In this document: positions 24,899 through 33,035 of the stretch, piece by piece
Numbering within the stretch: the stretch's first letter is position 1
How the letters are laid out: each line of letters opens with the position of its first letter
Origin: an uncultured Oscillospiraceae bacterium
GTDB lineage: Bacteria > Bacillota > Clostridia > Oscillospirales > Oscillospiraceae
Assembly: GCA_934597165.1 (NCBI GenBank)
Contig: CAKTQP010000010.1
Coordinates: forward strand, 1-52,754
Length of the DNA: 52,754 nt
Direction of reading: 5' to 3'
The notes under the pieces: generated by a model
Seen by the model: the letters and a program-made list of their open reading frames with translations, nothing else
Told to the model about the DNA's origin: nothing
Database searches by the model: none
Translations under genes and position numbers: made by a program

Positions 24899-25336
24899 GT
24901 GGAACACAACACCATGATGGTGTGGGCGCAGAGCGTGAAGCAGCTGTGTACGAAGAGCATGGAGCCGATGATGGCGGCGTTCGACCTGACCATGATCGAA
25001 GTCGGCATCATCCTGTTCCTGGCGGAAAGCCCAGCCTGCGACACCTGCCGGGGCATCGCGGACAACCTGCTGCTGGCCAAGTCCAACGTCTCCACCGCCG
25101 TGGAGCACCTGGTGCAAAAGGGCTTCGTCGCCCGGGAGCCAGACCAGCTGGATCGCCGCAAGGTCCACCTGACCCTCCTCCCCGCCGCGCTCCCCTTGGT
25201 GCAGCAGGGGCAGACCGCGCGCGCGACCCTGCTGGCGGAGCTGATGGCCGGGTTCACCCCGGAGGAGATCGGCCAGATGGAGCGCCTGGAACAGAAGCTG
25301 CTGGAACAGATCCGGCAGGTCGTGAAAAAGCTGTAA
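24899..25336 (+). CDS. MarR-family transcriptional regulator
   Basis: 145-residue winged-helix protein of the MarR family. The recognition region is around LLLAKSNVSTAVEHLVQKGFV and the wing is REPDQLDRRKVHLTLL. MarR proteins usually repress neighbouring efflux genes and release DNA on ligand binding. The start is a GTG at 24899, nine bases after AAAGGAGG; the frame is open upstream through the promoter, so longer starts are wrong. It is co-directional with, and 43 bases before, the RND permease, which it probably controls. Confidence 0.9.
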   Translation: MEHNTMMVWAQSVKQLCTKSMEPMMAAFDLTMIEVGIILFLAESPACDTCRGIADNLLLAKSNVSTAVEHLVQKGFVAREPDQLDRRKVHLTLLPAALPLVQQGQTARATLLAELMAGFTPEEIGQMERLEQKLLEQIRQVVKKL

Positions 25337-25379
25337 CGCCACCCACACACCTACATTTTGGAGGAAACCAAACAAAACT

Positions 25380-28300
25380 ATGTCGAAATTTTGCGTGAAA
25401 AAACCCTTTACCGTCCTGGTAGCGGTGATCATCGTTCTGACCCTCAGCGCAGTCAGCCTGACCAAGATGACCACCGACCTGCTGCCGGAGATGGATCTGC
25501 CGTACATGATGGTCATCACCACCGACCCCGGCGCCAGCCCGGAAAAGGTGGAGAACGACGTGACCAAACCCCTGGAGTCCGCCCTGGGCACCGTCACCGG
25601 CGTCACCCAGGTCACCAGCTCCAGCCGGGAGAACGTGAGCATCGTCCTGCTGGAGTTCGCCGACGGCACCAACATGGACTCCACCATGGTCAAGGTCAAC
25701 ACCGCCCTGAACCAGGTCAAGGACGCCCTGCCGGACACCTGCGGGGCGTCCAACGTGATGGAGCTGTCCATGGATATGGTGGCCACCCTGTACACGTCGG
25801 TGAACTACGAGGGCAAGGACATCTACGAGCTGTCCGACTTCGTATCCGACACCCTCCTCCCCCGCCTGGAACGTCTGGACGGCGTGGCCAGCGTCAGCAC
25901 CATGGGTCTGGTGGAACAGACGGTGGAGGTGCGCTTAGATCAGTCCAAGATTGACGACCTGAACGACAAGCTGCTGGTGAAGGTCAGCGGCAAGCTGGAC
26001 AAGGCGAAAAAGGAGCTGACCAGCGCCAAGGGCAAGCTGGACAAGGCACAAGCCCAGCTGGACACCCAACAGAAGAGTGCCAGCGACCAGTTAGGCCAGG
26101 CTTCCCAGGCCACCGACCAGATGTCCTCCTACGAGAGTCAGCTGACCAACCAGCAGGCCAGCCTGGGCGCCCTCCAGCAGGCCCGGCAGGCCATCGTGGA
26201 TCAGCTGGCGGACAACGGCGTGAAGCTGGAGGAGGTAGACGACACGGTGAAGACCATGCAGACCTCCGCCAAGCAGCTCAGCCAGCTCTATCGCGCCCTC
26301 CACAACGCGGGCATGGAAGACAGTATGCCCCTGGAAGACCTGAAAGCTGCCGCTGACGTGGCTGGTCTGGACGAGGCCACCGTAGCCGCCATCGACCAGC
26401 TCATCGCCCAGGGCAACACCACCGTAGGCAGCATCCAGACCTCCGCCGACACCCTGGAGAGCACCGCAAACGGCCTCCAGCAGGCCAAGAAATCGGCCGA
26501 CAGCTTTGACAGCCAGATCACTTCCCTGCAAGTGCAGATTCAGGTGACCGAGGGCATTTTGGAGCAGTACAAGAAGGCCATGCAGGGCAAGGATTACGCC
26601 GACATCGAGTCCGCCAAGATTCAGGCCGCCGCAGGCTTCGGCAGCGGTGCCGCACAGCTCCAGAGCGCACAGGACAAGCTGGCGGAGGCGGAGGAGACCT
26701 ACAAGACCTCCCGTGAGGAAGCCCTGAAAAACGCCAACCTCAATTCCCTCCTGAGCATGGACACCCTGTCCTCCCTCATCTACGCCCAGAACTTCGAGAT
26801 GCCCGCCGGGTACGTGGACGACAAGAGCGACCACCAGTGGCTGTTGAAGGTGGGTTCCGCCTTTGACAGCACCAAGGACCTGGAAAAGATGCTCCTCTGC
26901 CACGTAGACGGCATTGGGGACGTACGTCTGGGGGACGTGGCCAAGGTGACGGTGGTGGACAACGCCGGAGAGACCTACGCCAAGGTGAACGGTCAGGACG
27001 CCATCGTGCTCTCCGTCTTCAAGGCCAGCACCGCCGGCACCAGCGACGTGTCCAAGACCTGCAACAAGGCCATCGCCGACCTGGAAGCGGAGTATGACGG
27101 TCTGGAATTCACCATGCTCAGCGACCAGGGCGACTACATCGAACAGTTCATCGACAACATTTTCAGCAGCATGATCTGGGGCGCTGCCCTGGCGATTTTG
27201 GTGCTGGCCGCCTTCCTGAAGAACGTGAAGCCCACCCTGGTGGTGGCCTTCTCCATCCCCTTCAGCGTCCTGGTGGCCGCCCTGATGATGTACTTCAGCG
27301 GCATCACCCTGAACATCATGTCCCTGGCCGGTCTGGCGCTGGGCATCGGTATGCTGGTGGATAACTCCATCGTGGTCATTGAGAACATTTACCGTCTCCG
27401 AGGGCGGGGCATTGATCCGGCACGCGCTTCGGTGCAGGGCGCACGGCAGGTGCAGGGACCCATCTTGGCCTCCACGCTGACCACCGTCTGCGTCTTCCTG
27501 CCCATGATCTTCACCACCGGCTACACCCGTCAGCTCATGCTCCCCTTCGCCCTCACCATCACCTACGCCCTGGTGGCCTCCCTGCTGGTCTCCCTGACCG
27601 TGGTGCCCACCATGAGTTCGGTGATGCTGCGCAAGACCAAGGAGCGTTCTCACCGCTTCTTTGACGCCGCCCTGCGGGGCTATGAGAAGGTGCTGTCCTT
27701 CTGCCTGCGGGTCAAACTTGTCCCCCTGCTCATCGCCATCGGGCTGCTTGCCTTCTCGGTGGTAGAGGTCATCCGGATGGGCGTGGTGATGATCCCGGAC
27801 ATCGGCGCGGATCAGATTACGGTGAGCATGACCCTGGACGACGACATCAAGGAGCAGGACGCCTACAAGAAGGCGGACGAAGTGATGGACGCCATGCTGA
27901 AGGTGAACCACGTGGAAAAGGTGGGCGTCCTGGCCGGCGGCGGTATGTCCATCATGACCAGCTCCATGGGTGCCCAGCAGGACTACACCACCTACGCCTT
28001 CATGATTATCCCGGACGACACGGTGAAGAAGGAGGAACAGGTGGACGCCATCTGTGACGGCATCGAGGCAGTGGGCAAGAAGCTGGGCTGCGACCTGACC
28101 GTCTCCGCCTCCGCCATGGGGGATATGTCCACCATGATGGGCAGCGGCCTCCAGGTGAACGTGTACGGCAACGACCTGGACAAGCTGCTGGAGGTGAGCA
28201 AGGACATCGAGAAGCTCATCGGCCAGGTGGAAGGCTTTGAAAATATCACCAACGGCCAGGAAGAGGGGGACGACGTCCTCCGGCTGGTCATCGACAAGGA

Positions 28301-29288
28301 CAAGGCCATGCGCAAGAACCTGACGGTGGCGCAGATCTATTCCGCCATCAGCGTGGGGCTGACCACCGAGAAAAAGGCCGCCACGGTGACGGTGGACGGT
28401 CAGGATATGCAGGTGGACATCCTGGACGACGACGACAAGCTGACCCGAGAGAACCTGATGAACCTGGAATTGGAGTCCAACACCACGGACGACGAGGGGA
28501 AGTCGGTGACCAAGAAGTATAAGCTGAAGGACTTCGCCAAGGTGGAGGAGACCAAGGGGGTCGCCACCATCGCCCGGGAGAACAACACCCGGATGATGCA
28601 GGTGAAAGCGGACACCAAGGACGGCTACAACACCACCAAGCTGTCCGAGCAGGTGGAAAAGCTGCTGGACGACTACAAGATGCCCCAGGGCTACAGCGCC
28701 GAGATCGGCGGCGAGACGGAGAACACCCGTCAGATGGTGGAGCAGATGGTCAAGATGCTGGCACTGGGTCTGCTGTTCATCTACCTGGTCATGGTCGCCC
28801 AGTTCCAGAGCCTCCTGAGCCCCTTCATCATCCTCTTCACCGTCCCCCTGGCCTTCACCGGCGGTCTCATCGGCCTCCTCATCGGCCACGAGCAGCTGTC
28901 CATCATGAGCCTCATCGGCTTCCTGGTCCTCATGGGCACGGTGGTCAACAACGGCATCGTGTTCGTGGACTACGTGAACCAGCTGCGCATCGCCGGATTT
29001 GAAAAGCGGGAGGCACTGCTCATCACGGGCAAGACCCGTATGCGCCCCATCCTCATGACGGCGCTGACCACCATCCTGTCCATGTGCACCCTGGTCTTCA
29101 GCCAGGACACCATGGCCGGCGCCAGCCGCGGCATGGCCATCGTCGTCGCCGGCGGCCTCCTCTACGCCACCTTCATGACCCTCTTCATCGTCCCGGTCAT
29201 GTACGACATCTTGTACCGGAAGAAGCCGCTGGTCGTTGAGTTCGACGAGGCGGATCTGGATGACGATAGTGATCTGTTGGAGGTGTGA
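25380..29288 (+). CDS. Giant RND-family efflux permease with coiled-coil insertion
   Basis: 1302 residues against about 1030 for AcrB-type permeases. The layout is RND: TM1 at about 9-29, then the first external loop, a cluster of helices with LGIGMLVDNSIVVIEN (the TM4 proton-relay region), a second external loop, and final helices with VLMGTVVNNGIVFVDYVNQLR. The extra length is mainly a long Gln/Lys/Ala-rich coiled-coil region at about 195-450 inside the first external loop. No membrane-fusion protein or outer-membrane channel gene is nearby, as expected for a cell with one membrane. Substrate unknown. A GGAGG lies 15 bases before ATG, farther than usual. Confidence 0.92.
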   Translation: MSKFCVKKPFTVLVAVIIVLTLSAVSLTKMTTDLLPEMDLPYMMVITTDPGASPEKVENDVTKPLESALGTVTGVTQVTSSSRENVSIVLLEFADGTNMDSTMVKVNTALNQVKDALPDTCGASNVMELSMDMVATLYTSVNYEGKDIYELSDFVSDTLLPRLERLDGVASVSTMGLVEQTVEVRLDQSKIDDLNDKLLVKVSGKLDKAKKELTSAKGKLDKAQAQLDTQQKSASDQLGQASQATDQMSSYESQLTNQQASLGALQQARQAIVDQLADNGVKLEEVDDTVKTMQTSAKQLSQLYRALHNAGMEDSMPLEDLKAAADVAGLDEATVAAIDQLIAQGNTTVGSIQTSADTLESTANGLQQAKKSADSFDSQITSLQVQIQVTEGILEQYKKAMQGKDYADIESAKIQAAAGFGSGAAQLQSAQDKLAEAEETYKTSREEALKNANLNSLLSMDTLSSLIYAQNFEMPAGYVDDKSDHQWLLKVGSAFDSTKDLEKMLLCHVDGIGDVRLGDVAKVTVVDNAGETYAKVNGQDAIVLSVFKASTAGTSDVSKTCNKAIADLEAEYDGLEFTMLSDQGDYIEQFIDNIFSSMIWGAALAILVLAAFLKNVKPTLVVAFSIPFSVLVAALMMYFSGITLNIMSLAGLALGIGMLVDNSIVVIENIYRLRGRGIDPARASVQGARQVQGPILASTLTTVCVFLPMIFTTGYTRQLMLPFALTITYALVASLLVSLTVVPTMSSVMLRKTKERSHRFFDAALRGYEKVLSFCLRVKLVPLLIAIGLLAFSVVEVIRMGVVMIPDIGADQITVSMTLDDDIKEQDAYKKADEVMDAMLKVNHVEKVGVLAGGGMSIMTSSMGAQQDYTTYAFMIIPDDTVKKEEQVDAICDGIEAVGKKLGCDLTVSASAMGDMSTMMGSGLQVNVYGNDLDKLLEVSKDIEKLIGQVEGFENITNGQEEGDDVLRLVIDKDKAMRKNLTVAQIYSAISVGLTTEKKAATVTVDGQDMQVDILDDDDKLTRENLMNLELESNTTDDEGKSVTKKYKLKDFAKVEETKGVATIARENNTRMMQVKADTKDGYNTTKLSEQVEKLLDDYKMPQGYSAEIGGETENTRQMVEQMVKMLALGLLFIYLVMVAQFQSLLSPFIILFTVPLAFTGGLIGLLIGHEQLSIMSLIGFLVLMGTVVNNGIVFVDYVNQLRIAGFEKREALLITGKTRMRPILMTALTTILSMCTLVFSQDTMAGASRGMAIVVAGGLLYATFMTLFIVPVMYDILYRKKPLVVEFDEADLDDDSDLLEV

Positions 29289-29306
29289 CCTAAACTCAAG
29301 ATACAA

Positions 29307-29339
29307 AAAAACACTGGAACAGCTTGTTCCAGTGTTTTT
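29307..29339 (+). terminator. Terminator after the RND permease
   Basis: Perfect 14-bp stem (AAAAACACTGGAAC and complement) with an AGCTT loop, T-rich on both strands. It separates the permease from the converging defence island and can serve both sides. Confidence 0.92.
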
Positions 29340-29369
29340 CTTTGCGTTATTGCGTCATGTAGTATGAAT

Positions 29370-30191
29370 TCAATGATCTTCCCTTTTTGTGCAACGATAT
29401 TGAATTTCAGACGGATCTAACAGCTTGCTTTCGTACCAAAAACTCATCTCTGTATCGTCTGATATATACTCTAACAAGCCAGTATCTTCAGCCACTTTTA
29501 GTACACTTCGGCATTTCTGCTTTGTCGATACATATCTGTCACTGATAAGTTCCATCACAATATCCAAATAAACCCTATTTTTTCCACCTTTGATCAGTGT
29601 AATAAGGCGTTGTTTCTCTTTCACTGATAGAATGAGCGTAAGCTTAAATCTGCCACCGTCTTTACTTACCGCAATTCTCGTAAAAAAGTTGTCATATTGC
29701 TTAAACTCTACCACTGTATTTAGAACTCGCAGTTGCACAGCAAGCGTTCGGACAACAATGGGATAATTTTTCAAGTGTTTTAACGTAATATCACACTCAA
29801 AAGACGAATAATTCCAAAACGAATCCATACTTCCCTCTGCCACTGCAATTGTTTCTGGGTGAATATTAAGACTTGTCGCTTTCTTGTCGACATTCTTGAA
29901 TTCCATTTTTTCTAACAAAACCATGCACGAATGCTCCGCAATAAGCGTATCATCCTGCCTCTTTTGCAACACTTGGTTTTGTTTCCAAGAAGCCCAACCA
30001 AGAAACATGGTTCCCATGAAGGATAGCGCTCCACCAACATACCCCAAAGCATCATCAGCATTCCACTGCGCGTGAAATATTTTAATAGGGACACTGTGCT
30101 GAAAAAGTACATTTACTATAAAAGGTACTACCCCAAAACATATAAGCACGCCCAAAATAAGATAGCAAATTATTTTCTTTCTATCACTCAT
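29370..30191 (-). CDS. Unknown membrane protein at the end of the BREX operon
   Basis: 273 residues from ATG 30191, with two N-terminal membrane helices (about 6-28 and 45-65) followed by a charged cytoplasmic domain of some 200 residues rich in beta-type sequence. I recognise no family. It starts 10 bases after the cysteine desulfurase stop, on the same strand, so it is probably the last cistron of the island. It is the most A+T-rich gene in the window. No ribosome site is clear. An in-frame GTG at 30212 overlaps the upstream stop. A membrane-acting accessory or a separate passenger are both possible. Confidence 0.6.
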   Translation of the reverse strand: MSDRKKIICYLILGVLICFGVVPFIVNVLFQHSVPIKIFHAQWNADDALGYVGGALSFMGTMFLGWASWKQNQVLQKRQDDTLIAEHSCMVLLEKMEFKNVDKKATSLNIHPETIAVAEGSMDSFWNYSSFECDITLKHLKNYPIVVRTLAVQLRVLNTVVEFKQYDNFFTRIAVSKDGGRFKLTLILSVKEKQRLITLIKGGKNRVYLDIVMELISDRYVSTKQKCRSVLKVAEDTGLLEYISDDTEMSFWYESKLLDPSEIQYRCTKREDH

Positions 30192-30201
30192 TTTAACTAC
30201 A

Positions 30202-31341
30202 CTACATACCACGCTTTTCTAAAATCTTAATGATCGCCGCCGCGATCGCCCTAGCATCCGCTTCCGTATTCTCCTTTCCCAGAGAAATGCGAATGGTCCC
30301 CTCAGCGTATTCCGCCGGCACGCTGATTGCCTGGATGACATGGGACAGTTGCGTATGGACGGAATCACAGGCAGAGCCAGTAGAGACACCAATCCCCATC
30401 AGATCCAAGCGGTGCAGCAACATCTCGCCACTGGAATGGCGGAAGGAAAGGCTGAGATTTCCTGGCACCCTGTGCTCTGCCCCGTTTCGGATGAAGTCTA
30501 TCCTTGCTTCACGCAGACCTTCCACAATAATCTGTTCCAGTCGGTGCAGGTTCTTTCCCGTCTCCTCCATCGCGTCACAGTTTTTCTGCAACGCCACAGC
30601 CATCCCCACGATGGATGCTACGTTTTCCGTGCCGGCTCGCATACGCCCCTCCTGGGCTCCACCATCCATATAGGGGGACAGTGGCGTGCCTTCTCGGACA
30701 TATAGGAAGCCAATCCCCTTGGGACCGTTGAACTTATGAGCAGACGCAGACAGCATATTTACGTCAAGTGCTTCCACATCGACTGGGATATGCCCCACAG
30801 CCTGCACTGCATCGGTGTGCACCGTCGCGCCATAGCGATGCGCCACCTCCGCCAACACCTGGATGGGCTCGATGGTCCCGATCTCGTTGTTGACCAGCAT
30901 GACCGAAACCAGCGTAGGCAGCTGGCGCTGTGCCAGTCCCAATTCCCGTTCCAACACCTCCGAAGAGACGATCCCTGCGCCATCCACCGGCAAATAGACA
31001 CACTCCGCACCATGCGCCCCTTTGCACGCATTCAAAATAGCGTGATGCTCGATCTCAGACGTAAGGATCCGCCGTTCATCAGACATTGCCGCGAAGCCTT
31101 TGATCGCCCAGTTGTCACTCTCCGTCCCGCCGGAGGTGAAGTAAATCTCCTCCGGCTTTGCATGGATACACGCTGCAATGGTCTCCCGCGCTGCGCTTAA
31201 CGCACCTTTCGTCTTTCTCGAAATGGAGTACGGTTGAGAGGCATTTGCATAATCATCCAATAAATACAGCTTCATCGCTTCAAAAGCATCCATATCCAAC
31301 TTGGTCGTTGCCGCATGGTCGGCATAGATAAACCGCTTCAT
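30202..31341 (-). CDS. Cysteine desulfurase (NifS/IscS/DndA type)
   Basis: 379 residues. It is a PLP enzyme that takes sulfur from cysteine to form a protein persulfide. The PLP lysine is Lys203 in SASAHKFNGPKG, and the catalytic Cys is Cys325 in STGSACDSVH. Other family marks are the N-terminal YADHAATT and GGTESDNWAIKG. It lies 9 bases after the 66-residue CxxC gene and belongs to the BREX operon, not to an isc, suf or tRNA-thiolation cluster. That points to delivering sulfur to BrxP, as DndA (or a host IscS) does for DndC in phosphorothioation systems. That role is inference. Confidence 0.93.
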   Translation of the reverse strand: MKRFIYADHAATTKLDMDAFEAMKLYLLDDYANASQPYSISRKTKGALSAARETIAACIHAKPEEIYFTSGGTESDNWAIKGFAAMSDERRILTSEIEHHAILNACKGAHGAECVYLPVDGAGIVSSEVLERELGLAQRQLPTLVSVMLVNNEIGTIEPIQVLAEVAHRYGATVHTDAVQAVGHIPVDVEALDVNMLSASAHKFNGPKGIGFLYVREGTPLSPYMDGGAQEGRMRAGTENVASIVGMAVALQKNCDAMEETGKNLHRLEQIIVEGLREARIDFIRNGAEHRVPGNLSLSFRHSSGEMLLHRLDLMGIGVSTGSACDSVHTQLSHVIQAISVPAEYAEGTIRISLGKENTEADARAIAAAIIKILEKRGM

Positions 31342-31350
31342 GTCCTCTCC

Positions 31351-31551
31351 TCACTCAAACAACTTGCACCCTTCCGCCTTGAACTCCTCGATCTTGTCCA
31401 AAATATCCTGCGGTGTCACTTCCAGATATTCTGCCAGACAGTCCAGGCAGTAAAAGTGCGCAATGCTTTCTCCAAGCAACTTTTTATTGATTCCAATTTC
31501 ATTTCGCACGAGAGATTCCTTCCCGCACGCGATACAGGTGATCTTTTTCAT
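31351..31551 (-). CDS. Small CxxC...CxxC protein in the BREX operon
   Basis: 66 residues with two Cys pairs (Cys6/Cys9 and Cys35/Cys38) that could hold zinc or an iron-sulfur site, and an acidic helical C-terminus. ATG 31551 overlaps the brxL stop by 4 bases, so it is translationally coupled to brxL, and the desulfurase follows directly. This placement suggests a sulfur relay or small partner of the desulfurase or BrxL. No family name can be given with confidence. Confidence 0.8.
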   Translation of the reverse strand: MKKITCIACGKESLVRNEIGINKKLLGESIAHFYCLDCLAEYLEVTPQDILDKIEEFKAEGCKLFE

Positions 31552-33014
31552 ACACTGAAATCCTTTACACTCAGCTCAGGGACTGTTTTTCCACCAAATT
31601 CATCTGGATCGAGGATCCCAAGCTGTATCTTCACAATGGATCGCATCTCGATGGCCGGTTTCAAACAATAGGTGTTGAATTCCCTTGCCGAAATATCCTC
31701 CGGATGTTGGACATGAGGAAAGAGCAGTTTCAAATATGCGGTACAAATACGCCTGATCGCCTCTGTATCCCTGGTGTCCGCCTTTTCCGGCACATCGACC
31801 AGCATATCCACGACCGCCCGATAAGTAGGGTCCTCACGCAGTTCATGCATGATAGTGGAAAAATATTCAGAATTCAGTGCCCAACCACAGATCTTCAGGT
31901 CATCATTCATACGAGGCAGATCCCACCCCTTTAAGAAACCATGGAATCGGTCCAGCAGAGCGCTTTCATGGAAGACATCGGGCAAGGTGCTAAACATATT
32001 CAAATACTCATTCATGGAATCTGCCGGGATATTCCCCAGCAGGACGATACCGGCATCGGCCGAGCCCTCATGGTTTCCCACGGTATATTTCCCGTTGTTC
32101 TCCATATACCCTTTGAGCACGCCACGCATCTCATCTACGTCCGTAAACTTGATGGTCTGGACCTCGTCCAACGCCACATAATCGTGCCCAAAGACCAAGC
32201 CTTCCGTCTTTCTGGCGATATCATAGAACATTTTCGCACGGGACATGACCCCGCCAGAGGAAAGCCAGCCATAGCGGCTGACTGAGCCGAACAGATAGGA
32301 TTTCCCGGTCCCCTTTGGCGCCAACTCGATCATATTCAACCGCTTTTCTACAAAGGGCAGCAGTCGGGTGATCATAGCCAGCTTCTGTTTTTTCGTCTCA
32401 TACCCGTCAGCGTTATAGTCGATGGCGCCCAGGATGATGTCAATCCACTCGTCCAGCGAAAAATCTTCCCGCGCATATTTGAACTCATCTAAGTCCACAA
32501 TGTACGGACAAAAATCCTGAAATCCAACCAATTTGATCTTCCCAGCCGCTTTCTCATTGACAGGAAACTGGTATCCCAGCTCGACAATCCCCCAATTTTC
32601 CTCCGCTTTCAAGAGCGCGTCGCTACAAGTTTCCCATACGTCCCCAGGGATCACGGTATCCTGACGGGTCAAGCCGAAATCCGGCAACGAAAAGGAGATG
32701 GCCCGCGTTTTGATGTCGATGTCAATGGACACTTTCGCCAGGAACTTCACCTGTTCCTGCCGGTACACGATCCGATCCTTGATGGATTTCCAGTCTTCCT
32801 TTTTGGGAATGAACTGCTTGATAAATTCTGTGGCCCCCTCTACATCAACCACCCCATCCTCATCTTGGAACCGCTTCAACACCCAGTCCCGCATAAAAGA
32901 GGGCAGTTTGAACGAGGCGATGAAATTGCTCCGCTTCAGGTCCTTGTAAACGACCATCTCATCAAAATTATCTTTTAGTTTTTCGATCAGTTCCGTAGAC
33001 TGCATCTCACTCAT
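31548..33014 (-). CDS. brxL: BrxL, Lon-related AAA+ protein of BREX (short form)
   Basis: 488 residues. A helical N-terminal domain (1-190) is followed by an AAA+ core: Walker A APKGTGKS (232-239), Walker B VALDEVQ (280-286) and an arginine-finger region near LLDRFHGFLKGW. It matches the shorter BrxL family; the longer type has a Lon-like protease domain that I do not see here. BrxL proteins form DNA-binding ring ATPases needed for phage exclusion. It follows pglZ by 21 bases, with AAGGTGG before ATG 33014. Confidence 0.9.
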   Translation of the reverse strand: MSEMQSTELIEKLKDNFDEMVVYKDLKRSNFIASFKLPSFMRDWVLKRFQDEDGVVDVEGATEFIKQFIPKKEDWKSIKDRIVYRQEQVKFLAKVSIDIDIKTRAISFSLPDFGLTRQDTVIPGDVWETCSDALLKAEENWGIVELGYQFPVNEKAAGKIKLVGFQDFCPYIVDLDEFKYAREDFSLDEWIDIILGAIDYNADGYETKKQKLAMITRLLPFVEKRLNMIELAPKGTGKSYLFGSVSRYGWLSSGGVMSRAKMFYDIARKTEGLVFGHDYVALDEVQTIKFTDVDEMRGVLKGYMENNGKYTVGNHEGSADAGIVLLGNIPADSMNEYLNMFSTLPDVFHESALLDRFHGFLKGWDLPRMNDDLKICGWALNSEYFSTIMHELREDPTYRAVVDMLVDVPEKADTRDTEAIRRICTAYLKLLFPHVQHPEDISAREFNTYCLKPAIEMRSIVKIQLGILDPDEFGGKTVPELSVKDFSV

Positions 33015-33035
33015 CTAATACACCACCTTACTCGA

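Noticed and set aside
21479..24900. Mobile element ends around the SF1 helicase
   Set aside because: I looked for terminal inverted repeats, direct duplications, integrase and tRNA targets at both edges and saw none.
26091..29306. Minus-strand frame of over 1000 codons opposite the RND permease
   Set aside because: Its translation is His/Val/Asp/Gln-rich without domains and mirrors the codon bias of the permease gene.
30202..31341. Cysteine desulfurase as a housekeeping IscS gene unrelated to BREX
   Set aside because: No iscU, suf or thiolation gene is adjacent, and spacing and strand place it inside the BREX operon; the housekeeping reading cannot be fully excluded.
31548..33014. BrxL as a truncated pseudogene lacking the Lon protease domain
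   Set aside because: A shorter BrxL family of this length exists, the AAA+ motifs are intact, and the stop is coupled to the next gene.
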